Notes under the pieces: generated by a model
The model's database searches: none
Told to the model about the DNA's origin: nothing
What the model saw: only the letters and a program-made list of their open reading frames with translations
Shown here: positions 1 through 5,691 of the stretch, piece by piece
Numbering within the stretch: the first letter of the stretch is position 1
Layout of the letters: each line of letters starts with the position of its first letter
Program-made: the position numbers and the translations under genes
Assembly (NCBI GenBank): GCA_017964325.1
Contig: JAGCSE010000209.1
Coordinates: forward strand, 1-7,870
Direction of reading: 5' to 3'
Source: Victivallales bacterium
GTDB lineage: Bacteria > Verrucomicrobiota > Lentisphaeria > Oligosphaerales > Oligosphaeraceae
Length of the DNA stretch: 7,870 nt

Positions 1-1
1 A

Positions 2-592
2 ATCGGTTGGACGGAGACGGAAACCGTCCTTAACGAATGGCATTTCATCCGTGCCTGGAGCGGTGTACATTCCAATATCACGGAGGAATCCTACCGCCGT
101 TCCGTTGAAGGGAAAGACGGCCTGATGGGCATCAACTCCGCCGCTTTCAACATCGCCACATTCTGCATCTGGCAGGATTCAAAGCTCGATTCCGCATACT
201 ATTACGGCTGCGGTACAGGTAGCTGGGGCATTACCTATCCAAGCACGCGCTGGAACAAGAACTATTATTCACTGCTGATGATGCGGGACATGGTCTATGA
301 CTTCCCGAACAAAGTTGCCGTCTCAGGCGGTGGAAACACGCAACGCGCCCTCGCCGCCGTTTCAGACGATGGCAAGCAGGCCGCCGTGCTCATCGGCGAC
401 CTGTATGGTTCCTGCATGGACATCCCTGTGGAAATCAAGGGGTTCGGCTTCGCCTCCTCCGTGACATGCACAATTTTGGACGACGCACGCGAAAACGCCG
501 TCATCGAAATCAAACCGGACAAGAACGGCCTCTACCATCTGACGAAATCCGAACCCGGCTCCGCTGCTTTCATGTTGATTCTGAAGAAATAG
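2..592 (+). CDS. Glycoside-hydrolase-like protein, C-terminal part (5' end outside the window)
   Basis: The reading frame is open from base 2 to a TAG stop at 590-592, giving 196 residues; the start lies upstream of the window. The visible part opens with a TETVLNEWHF segment, which resembles the strand-end Glu (E-W) of clan-A (TIM-barrel) glycoside hydrolases. It continues with an aromatic-rich stretch (FCIWQDSKLDSAYYY, then WGITYPSTRWNKNYYSLLMM) that looks like the last barrel strand and helix. The final ~100 residues (about VAVSGGGNTQ onward) look like a beta-sandwich C-terminal domain of the kind that follows the barrel in GH39/GH51-type enzymes. Family membership is inferred from pattern only, and the substrate cannot be stated. 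If NEW is the active site, its Glu would be the nucleophile. The ATG at 125 is internal, because the coding pattern continues upstream of it. A tandem repeat begins on the base after the stop codon. Confidence 0.55.
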   Translation: MGWTETETVLNEWHFIRAWSGVHSNITEESYRRSVEGKDGLMGINSAAFNIATFCIWQDSKLDSAYYYGCGTGSWGITYPSTRWNKNYYSLLMMRDMVYDFPNKVAVSGGGNTQRALAAVSDDGKQAAVLIGDLYGSCMDIPVEIKGFGFASSVTCTILDDARENAVIEIKPDKNGLYHLTKSEPGSAAFMLILKK

Positions 593-713
593 GAGGTGCC
601 ATTGGCATCCCGCCGTTGGCTGTGAGGTGCCATTGGCGTCCCGCCGTTGGCTGTGAGGTGCCATTGGCGTCCCGCCGTTGGCTGTGAGGTGCCATTGGCG
701 TCCCGCCGTTGGC
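593..713 (+). repeat. 31-bp tandem repeat, four copies, hairpin-forming
   Basis: Copies start at 593, 624, 655 and 686; three are full 31-bp units and the last is 28 bp, ending at 713. They are identical except for A instead of G at 607 in the first copy. Each unit contains a 23-nt imperfect palindrome: GCCA, TT, GGCG, loop TCC, CGCC, GT, TGGC. As + strand RNA this folds into a stem of about 10 bp with one U-U mismatch, one G-U wobble and a 3-nt loop. The A at 607 weakens the top pair of the first hairpin. There are no spacers, so this is not a CRISPR array, and no U-tract follows, so it is not an ordinary terminator. The unit length is not a multiple of 3, so reading frames across it are fortuitous. 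Confidence 0.95.
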
Positions 714-725
714 AAGACAATATAC

Positions 726-743
726 GAAACATGATCATGTTTC
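726..743. promoter_or_regulatory. Perfect 18-bp palindrome, candidate operator
   Basis: The sequence GAAACATGATCATGTTTC equals its own reverse complement. It extends to 24 bp (723-746) with a single mismatched pair (725/744). It lies 120 bp upstream of the chosen ceramidase-family start and just after the 31-bp repeat array. Size and symmetry match a binding site for a dimeric transcription factor. No regulator gene is visible in the window, and no clear -35/-10 pair could be assigned nearby. The operator role is an inference. Confidence 0.5.
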
Positions 744-850
744 ATAAAAGCTCCAGAAATACTTTTGCCTATGCCTCGCATATTTCGTCTGATATTTTTC
801 ATTTCATGTATCGCATATCTCGCATCTCTTGCAAAAGATAAACCAATAGC

Positions 851-866
851 AAAAGGAGAAACTATG
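851..866 (+). promoter_or_regulatory. Shine-Dalgarno site setting the ceramidase-family start
   Basis: AAAAGGAG at 851-858 is followed by 5 nt and an ATG at 864. It is the only convincing Shine-Dalgarno sequence in the window: the starts at 2258, 3053, 4005, 4821 and 5692 lack one. It supports initiation at 864 rather than at the in-frame ATG at 771 or TTG at 765. Confidence 0.75.
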
Positions 867-2177
867 CAATTCTTTAACACGGAAGGTCTTCCGGATTTCA
901 GGGCGGGCGCCGCCCGCCATTGCATTACGCCGCCCGTCGGCGTCAGCCTCTACGGTTATTTCCACGACCGCATTGGCACATACGTGAAAGACGACTTGTT
1001 CTGCCACGCGATGGTCATCGAAGGCGATGGCGGCAAAATCGTCTTAATCTCCCTTGATTTGGGCTGCATTCCGCAGGAACAAGTACTTGAAGCTAAAAAA
1101 CTGATTGAAAAGCAGACTGGTATATCTGGTTCCAATGTACTGATTTGCGCAACCCATACGCATACAGGTCCTGTCATGTCGCCGACGAGCTTCCTCAAAT
1201 GCGACACGGAATGGCTCGCCGCACTGCCAGGCAAAATCGCTGAAACCGTAGTGGACGCGAACGGCAAATTGCAGCCCGTCCTGCTCGTTCCTGCGACGAC
1301 CATCGGTGAAGATTTAGGATCCAACCGCCTTGCACGGCAAGCCGATGGTTCTGAACGTTTTACACATAGCGGCATCGGCCCGGCCGGTCCCGTTGACAAG
1401 CAACTTCACGCCATCCGCGTCTGCAACATGGACGGCGAAACCGTCGGAATGCTCGTCAATTTCGCGCAACACGCCGACAACATCGGCGGCGCCACCGCCG
1501 ATTTCATCTCTGCGGACTGGCCCGGACAGGTTTGGAGAACCATTTCGCAAATCTATGGCGACAATGTCGTTACGGTCTTCCTGAATGGTTGCTGCGGCGA
1601 TTTGAACATGTCGTTCGACCATCCGTCGCGCCGCACGCCGAGCAAACTGCCGCGCAACATTTCCATGGGACGCGCCATTGGCGGTCTCGCCATCGCCGCC
1701 ACGGAACAGGCCGAACCGATGGAACGAAATCAAATCGCGGCCCGCATCGATTTCCTCGACATTCCATTCTATACGCGCGACGCGGCATTGGACGCCGAAG
1801 TCGAAGCCGAACGCGAAAAGATGAAGGCGACAGGCAAGCTGTCGCCAATCGTCGTCATGCGGGACAATTGGCAGTTCGACGGTAAAATCGCCCACGTTCC
1901 CGTGCAGGTCATGCAATGTGGCGACATCCTGTTCGTCGGCCTGCCAGGCGAAATCTTCACCAGTTGGGGCCTTGAAATAAAGCATTGGTCTCCCGCGAAA
2001 TACACAGTCGTCGTCGAACTCGCCAACGGTTATTTCCAATACATTCCGACGACTGATCAGGCTCAGCGTGGCGCCTACGGCGCGAAGCCCATCCTCTCCC
2101 GCTGTTTGGAGGCTGAAGCTGGCCGCAAGATGGCCGACCGCGCCCAAGTCATGATGCATGAAATCTACAAGAAATAA
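864..2177 (+). CDS. Neutral/alkaline ceramidase-family hydrolase
   Basis: This 437-residue protein resembles the N-terminal catalytic domain of neutral/alkaline non-lysosomal ceramidases, zinc amidases that release the fatty acid from N-acylsphingosine. Visible motifs in order are an ITPPVG segment (about 21-26), CATHTHTGP (95-103, His98 and His100), an NFAQHAD segment with His203, NGCCGDLN (241-248), LPGEIFTSWG (360-369, Glu363) and ANGYFQYIPT (387-396, Tyr390 and Tyr393). These match the His, His, Glu, Tyr zinc-ligand pattern of the family. The C-terminal immunoglobulin-like domain of longer ceramidases is absent. Start 864 is chosen for its strong Shine-Dalgarno site. An in-frame ATG at 771 would add a basic, hydrophobic leader (MPRIFRLIFFISCIAYLASLA) resembling a signal peptide, so export cannot be excluded, although that stretch is AT-rich with several ATA codons, unlike the rest of the gene. 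Many short family members in environmental bacteria have unknown substrates, so ceramide as substrate is unproven. Confidence 0.85.
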   Translation: MQFFNTEGLPDFRAGAARHCITPPVGVSLYGYFHDRIGTYVKDDLFCHAMVIEGDGGKIVLISLDLGCIPQEQVLEAKKLIEKQTGISGSNVLICATHTHTGPVMSPTSFLKCDTEWLAALPGKIAETVVDANGKLQPVLLVPATTIGEDLGSNRLARQADGSERFTHSGIGPAGPVDKQLHAIRVCNMDGETVGMLVNFAQHADNIGGATADFISADWPGQVWRTISQIYGDNVVTVFLNGCCGDLNMSFDHPSRRTPSKLPRNISMGRAIGGLAIAATEQAEPMERNQIAARIDFLDIPFYTRDAALDAEVEAEREKMKATGKLSPIVVMRDNWQFDGKIAHVPVQVMQCGDILFVGLPGEIFTSWGLEIKHWSPAKYTVVVELANGYFQYIPTTDQAQRGAYGAKPILSRCLEAEAGRKMADRAQVMMHEIYKK

Positions 2178-2180
2178 CTG

Positions 2181-2193
2181 TTTGTAATACAAA
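2181..2193. promoter_or_regulatory. 13-bp inverted repeat in the gap before btuF
   Basis: TTTGTA-A-TACAAA is a perfect inverted repeat around one central base. It lies 4 nt after the ceramidase-family stop and 65 bp before the btuF-like start. It could be an operator for the transporter genes or part of the 3' end structure of the upstream gene. It is short and AT-rich, so chance is possible. Confidence 0.3.
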
Positions 2194-2231
2194 AGGCTGT
2201 TGCAAAACCATTTATGGCAAGCTACAGCCTT
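2193..2231 (+). terminator. Hairpin after the ceramidase-family gene, possible terminator
   Basis: AAGGCTGT (2193-2200) pairs with ACAGCCTT (2224-2231). An alternative inner pairing, TTGC (2200-2203) with GCAA (2217-2220), can extend it. The stem is followed by CCTTCC rather than a run of T, so intrinsic termination would be weak at best. It may instead protect the 3' end or act as a leader structure for the transporter genes. Confidence 0.35.
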
Positions 2232-2257
2232 CCTTCCAATATCCTTCCGCCTCCTTT

Positions 2258-3040
2258 ATGAAGAAACTATCGTTCATTCTGCTTCTGCTTGTCCTGCCGC
2301 TCATCGCGCAAGAGGAGCGCATCATCTCGCTGTCTCCTGCTTTGACGGAGCTTGTCTTCAAGCTTGGAAAAGGCCATCAGCTTATCGCGCGAAGCGAGCC
2401 GTGCGACTATCCGCCGGAGGTCAAAAAACTCCCTGTCGCAGGACGTTTCGCAGATCCAGACATGGAACGCATCCTCACGCTTCGTCCAACCATCGTCATC
2501 ACCAACGATTTGATTAATCCAGGCGTTCGCACTGTCATGGAAAATGCCAAAATCCGCTGCGTGCAAAAGCAATGCCGTACAATAGAGGAATATGTCGAAT
2601 GGGTCAAACTGCTCGGCGACGTGCTCAAATGCCCCGAAGCAGCGAAAACGGAATGCGAACGCGTCGAACGCGAAGCGAAACCGCTGCCGAAAATCAACCG
2701 CAAAGTCCTGTGGGTCATTTGGGATTCTCCTCTGATGGTCGCAGGAAAAGGCTCCCTCGCGGATGGATTGTTGCAGCGCGTTGGCGTTGAAAACGCCACA
2801 ACGACGAACATCGCTTATTTCAAATGTTCCTACGACTGGCTGCTGGAACATCAGCCCGACATGATCGTTTGGACCGCCTCCAAACGGGACAATCTGAAGG
2901 AGCACCGCTTTTGGGGCAATCTGAAAGCCGTCAAGCAGGACAAAGTCGTCATGCTGCCGAATAACGATCTCGTGCAACGGCCTGGCCCACGCATCACGGA
3001 AGGCTATAAGCTTCTGGCCGAACAACTTAGGAAACCGTAA
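2258..3040 (+). CDS. btuF: ABC transporter substrate-binding protein, BtuF-like (cobalamin or other metal chelate)
   Basis: This 260-residue protein is a periplasmic class III (BtuF/FhuD-type) binding protein that captures a corrinoid, siderophore or haem-like ligand and delivers it to the permease encoded next. It starts with a signal peptide: MKK, a leucine-rich core, and probable cleavage near residue 18. The N-lobe shows IISLSPALTELVFKLG (22-37), then CDYPPEVKKLPVAG (49-62) and PDMERILTLRP (67-77). Glu70 sits where the family has a conserved Glu that salt-bridges to the permease. The C-lobe ends with NNDLVQRPGPRITEG (235-249), which follows the family pattern before the last helix. The spacing and the DYPP motif favour BtuF over siderophore binders, but the ligand is not proven. 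No Shine-Dalgarno is present: the 8 nt before the ATG are CCTCCTTT. No other in-frame ATG lies upstream in the gap. The permease gene starts 12 nt after the stop, consistent with one operon. Confidence 0.82.
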   Translation: MKKLSFILLLLVLPLIAQEERIISLSPALTELVFKLGKGHQLIARSEPCDYPPEVKKLPVAGRFADPDMERILTLRPTIVITNDLINPGVRTVMENAKIRCVQKQCRTIEEYVEWVKLLGDVLKCPEAAKTECERVEREAKPLPKINRKVLWVIWDSPLMVAGKGSLADGLLQRVGVENATTTNIAYFKCSYDWLLEHQPDMIVWTASKRDNLKEHRFWGNLKAVKQDKVVMLPNNDLVQRPGPRITEGYKLLAEQLRKP

Positions 3041-3052
3041 CCGCCTATCGTC

Positions 3053-4012
3053 ATGCGTCTGAGAAACATCATCGCCATCCTTTTGAACATCGCCCTGCTG
3101 GCTCTCGGAGTCTGCTGGGGCTCCAGATGGTATTCGCCGATGGAATTCATCCGTGATTTCGAAGCCACGCGGCCGATTTTCATGCTGCGTTTCCAGCGGA
3201 TGATCACGGCTATCACCATCGGCGGAAGCCTGTCGCTTGCGGGACTCATCCTGCAAGCCGTTTTGCGAAATCCGCTGGCAGAGCCGTTCACGCTTGGACT
3301 GTCAGGCGGCGCAAGCATTGGAGCCGCCCTGTCGTTCGTGCTGGGCTTCTACTCAAAATGGGTCTTCGCCGTTCCGCTCGGAGCGTTCCTCGGAGCCATA
3401 TCCACCTTGGCTCTCGTGCTTTGGATCAGCAAATGCGGCCGCAACGGAACGGAAAGCCTACTTCTTTCTGGTGTTATTGCGGGAACCATCGCCTCCAACG
3501 TGCTCGTACAAATCCTCTCATTCGCTCAGAATGAAGAACTTGCAGGAATCACGTGGTGGACGCTTGGCGACTTGCAAGGCACCGACCCGCGTCTCCTCTG
3601 GCCAGGCGTCGCCCTGCTCATAGTCGCACTCGTTCTTTACCGTTGCATGGCGGACAAAATCGACGCTATCGCCCTCGGCGACGCACAGGCCTTCTACCTT
3701 GGCGGAAATCCACGAAAATTGACCGTCATTCTCGTCGCCTCTGCGTCGTTTCTCGCCGCCGAAACGGTCGCGATGGCGGGCATCATCAGCTTCTGCGGTC
3801 TTATCATCCCACACATCGTCCGACAATGCTTTGGCTGCATCCATCGCCACATCGTCTTCACGACGGCTCTATGGGGAGCCGCTTTTCTCATGGCTTGCGA
3901 CATCCTCTCCCGCTGCATTTCCAAGCAACACGAAATACCTATTGGTGTCATGACAGCCGTCATCGGCGGCCCGCTTTTCCTTTGGCTTCTCAATAAACAG
4001 CACCATGCCTGA
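3053..4012 (+). CDS. btuC: FecCD-family ABC permease, BtuC-like
   Basis: This 319-residue inner-membrane permease works as a homodimer forming the channel for cobalamin or another iron/corrinoid chelate. Hydrophobic segments run along the whole length (for example 5-22, 52-70, 104-124, 138-157, 182-197, 224-246, 268-284 and 296-313). Family motifs are LQAVLRNPLAEP (67-78), LSGGASIGAAL (83-93), a WWTLGDL loop (168-174), the coupling region AIALGDAQAFYLG (205-217) that contacts the ATPase, CGLIIPHIVRQ (248-258) and EIPIGVMTAVIGGPLF (294-309). The length is near the usual 320-335 residues. It lies between its binding protein (12-nt gap) and its ATPase (8-nt overlap), so the three make a complete importer. 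No Shine-Dalgarno precedes the ATG. FecCD permeases for B12, haem and siderophores are hard to separate by motif, so the substrate assignment rests on the BtuF-like neighbour. Confidence 0.87.
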   Translation: MRLRNIIAILLNIALLALGVCWGSRWYSPMEFIRDFEATRPIFMLRFQRMITAITIGGSLSLAGLILQAVLRNPLAEPFTLGLSGGASIGAALSFVLGFYSKWVFAVPLGAFLGAISTLALVLWISKCGRNGTESLLLSGVIAGTIASNVLVQILSFAQNEELAGITWWTLGDLQGTDPRLLWPGVALLIVALVLYRCMADKIDAIALGDAQAFYLGGNPRKLTVILVASASFLAAETVAMAGIISFCGLIIPHIVRQCFGCIHRHIVFTTALWGAAFLMACDILSRCISKQHEIPIGVMTAVIGGPLFLWLLNKQHHA

Positions 4013-4772
4013 TTCACCGAAGAGCACAACATCGCTTCGCGCGAACAACCTGTCATTCGCATACAATGACAGACTGATCGTCCGCGACTTTTCGCTGTCG
4101 CTTGTTCCAGGCGATCTAACGGTTCTGCTCGGCCCCAACGGAAGCGGAAAAAGCACTCTCCTTCAACTACTTGCGGGACGACTCATCCCACAAAGTGGCG
4201 ACGTTCTGCTGGACGGCGCCCCCCTGCGGAAACTGTCCGGAACGCAACGCGCATCGAAAATCGCCGTCGTGCCACAAGCCGCGCCGCCCGTGTTTGGCTT
4301 TACCGTTTATGAACGCGTCGCCATCGGCCGCCGCACACGGCTATCGCCATTCACAAAATTCACATTAGAGGACGAACAAGACATCCAAAAGGCCATGCAA
4401 ATCTTTGATGTGGAACGGTTTGCCGACCGCGCCTGCAACCAACTTTCTGGCGGTGAATTGCAGCGCGTCATGCTCGCCGCCGCACTCGCCCAAAAACCGA
4501 CGTATCTCCTTCTGGATGAACCGACTTCCGCTCTTGATCCTTCCCACGTCGTCAACACCGTCAACACATTGCGCTCCTTACTGGACCACACCGCCATCCT
4601 GCTCATCACCCACGACATCGAACTGGCCACCAATGCCGCCAAACGGCTCGTCCTGCTGAAGGACGGCGCCGTCGTAGCCGACGGCCCGCCCGATATCACC
4701 TTAACGCCTGAAAATCTCACAACCACCTATGATTGCAAGGCTTCTGTAAAGCCTTCTGTGTCTTTTTTCTAG
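4005..4772 (+). CDS. btuD: ABC transporter ATP-binding protein, BtuD/FepC-like
   Basis: This 255-residue cytoplasmic ATPase drives the importer. All nucleotide-binding motifs are intact: Walker A GPNGSGKST (43-51), Q-loop Gln91 (VVPQ), signature LSGGELQR (147-154), Walker B YLLLDEP (167-173), D-loop SALD (175-178) and H-loop His203 (ITHD). It belongs to the iron-chelate/cobalamin branch of ABC ATPases by context and length (typically 250-270). Its ATG lies inside the end of the permease gene (ATGCCTGA, 8-nt overlap), which suggests translational coupling and explains the lack of a Shine-Dalgarno. Its own TAG stop (4770-4772) is part of the first unit of a TTCTAG repeat cluster, so the last codons (tct ttt ttc tag) may be shaped by that repeat. 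Confidence 0.93.
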   Translation: MPDSPKSTTSLRANNLSFAYNDRLIVRDFSLSLVPGDLTVLLGPNGSGKSTLLQLLAGRLIPQSGDVLLDGAPLRKLSGTQRASKIAVVPQAAPPVFGFTVYERVAIGRRTRLSPFTKFTLEDEQDIQKAMQIFDVERFADRACNQLSGGELQRVMLAAALAQKPTYLLLDEPTSALDPSHVVNTVNTLRSLLDHTAILLITHDIELATNAAKRLVLLKDGAVVADGPPDITLTPENLTTTYDCKASVKPSVSFF

Positions 4773-4810
4773 AATTCTAGTTCTAGGATTCTAGCCTTCT
4801 AGCCTTCTAG
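4767..4810. repeat. TTCTAG short tandem cluster (six copies, mostly 8-bp period)
   Basis: TTCTAG occurs at 4767, 4775, 4781, 4789, 4797 and 4805. Five intervals are 8, 6, 8, 8 and 8 bp, with variable dinucleotides between (AA, none, GA, CC, CC). It includes the 12-bp perfect palindrome CTAGAATTCTAG (4769-4780). The TAG triplets fall in all three + strand frames. It fills almost all of the 48-bp gap between the ATPase and truA and overlaps the ATPase stop. CTAG is a tetranucleotide that many bacterial genomes avoid, so six copies in 44 bp is striking. Confidence 0.9.
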
Positions 4811-4820
4811 TTTACCCATT

Positions 4821-5678
4821 ATGTCAGAAGAAAATACCATCCAAGAAGAAACCACCCCGCCGCCAGAATATCCCATGAAAACATGGCATCTCGTCGTCGC
4901 CTACGACGGCACGGACTACTGCGGCTGGCAAGTCCAAAGTACGTTGAAAACCGTGCAAGGCGAAATCCGCAAACGGTTGCGGCTCATGCTCCGTTGCCCC
5001 GAACTCGTGGTCGGCGGCTCCAGCCGGACGGACGCGGGCGTCCATGCGTTGGATCAGCAGGTCTGCTTCACGGCACCCACGCCGCCCGAATTCACCGCCT
5101 CCGAATTCGTCCGTAAGCTCAACCGCTGGCTGCCGGACGACATCATTGTCCTTTCTGCAACGGAACGTGAAGAAGGCTTCAACGTCCGATTCGGAAACTA
5201 CGGAAAAGCATATACTTACTGCCTGTCGCCAGGCCGCCGTACCCACCCGCTTGTCTCACGATACGTCTGGCGGACGCCACACGAACTCGACATCGACGCC
5301 ATGCGGCAGGCCGCCGCCTACCTGCAAGGCGAACACGATTTCGCGTCGTTTGCCGCCAATCCAGGCCGCGACATAGGTTCTACCGTCCGCAATTTGTATC
5401 GACTCGAACTCGTTGAACAAGATGGACTTCTGTACGTTGTCGCCGTCGGCGAAAGCTTCCTCTACAAGATGGTGCGCGGACTGACAGGCTATCTTGTCCA
5501 TGTCGGACAAGGCTACGCGAAGCCTGAAGACGTCCTTCGCGTCATGGAGGCGAAAAATCGCAGCGAAGCGGCGGACAGCGCCCCAGCAAAAGGCCTCTTC
5601 CTTGCGAAAGTCTTCTGGCAGCCAGACGAATGGAAAACCTATACGCCGAAACTCCCGCCCTTCTTCCAGACTATCTAA
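4821..5678 (+). CDS. truA: tRNA pseudouridine(38-40) synthase TruA
   Basis: This 285-residue cytoplasmic enzyme isomerises uridine to pseudouridine at positions 38-40 of the tRNA anticodon stem-loop. Typical TruA segments are AYDGTDYCGWQ (27-37), GSSRTDAGVHAL (66-77) with the catalytic Asp71, the active-site tyrosine in GKAYTYCL (128-135, Tyr131), HDFASFAAN (172-180), FLYKMVRGLTGYLVHVGQG (213-231) and AKGLFLAKV (256-264). The length is close to the family norm (E. coli 270) apart from an acidic, proline-containing N-terminal extension of about 18 residues. An alternative in-frame ATG at 4875 would give MKTWHLVVAYDG, the more usual beginning; neither start has a Shine-Dalgarno. The gene follows the ATPase by 48 bp and precedes the heptosyltransferase by 13 bp on the same strand, so it is probably in the same transcript, though its function is unrelated to transport. 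Confidence 0.96.
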   Translation: MSEENTIQEETTPPPEYPMKTWHLVVAYDGTDYCGWQVQSTLKTVQGEIRKRLRLMLRCPELVVGGSSRTDAGVHALDQQVCFTAPTPPEFTASEFVRKLNRWLPDDIIVLSATEREEGFNVRFGNYGKAYTYCLSPGRRTHPLVSRYVWRTPHELDIDAMRQAAAYLQGEHDFASFAANPGRDIGSTVRNLYRLELVEQDGLLYVVAVGESFLYKMVRGLTGYLVHVGQGYAKPEDVLRVMEAKNRSEAADSAPAKGLFLAKVFWQPDEWKTYTPKLPPFFQTI

Positions 5679-5691
5679 CCCATTGACTACC

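Noticed and set aside
593..713. Possible CRISPR array
   Set aside because: The 31-bp units are directly adjacent with no unique spacers, and no cas genes are present.
593..863. Sigma-70 promoter in the ceramidase upstream gap
   Set aside because: TTGGCA and several TATA-like words occur, but no -35/-10 pair has acceptable spacing.
362..925. Open frames reading through the 31-bp repeats on both strands
   Set aside because: The unit length is not a multiple of 3 and lacks stops, so long frames arise automatically; they overlap the glycoside-hydrolase-like gene and give repetitive, non-protein-like sequence.
1314..2192. Long minus-strand frame opposite the ceramidase-family gene
   Set aside because: It mirrors the coding strand of a protein with clear zinc-site motifs and has no recognisable domain; it is a shadow of GC-rich codon use.
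2178..2257. Cobalamin riboswitch before the btuFCD-like genes
   Set aside because: The gap is only 80 bp and shows no B12-box-like conserved core; a cobalamin riboswitch needs roughly 200 nt.
2267..3256. Long minus-strand frame opposite the btuF/btuC-like genes
   Set aside because: It overlaps two genes with clear family motifs and yields low-complexity H/F/R/D-rich sequence without domains.
4814..4820. ACCCATT shared upstream of truA (4814-4820) and waaF (5678-5684) as a possible start motif
   Set aside because: A single 7-mer at different distances from the two ATGs is not enough to separate from chance.
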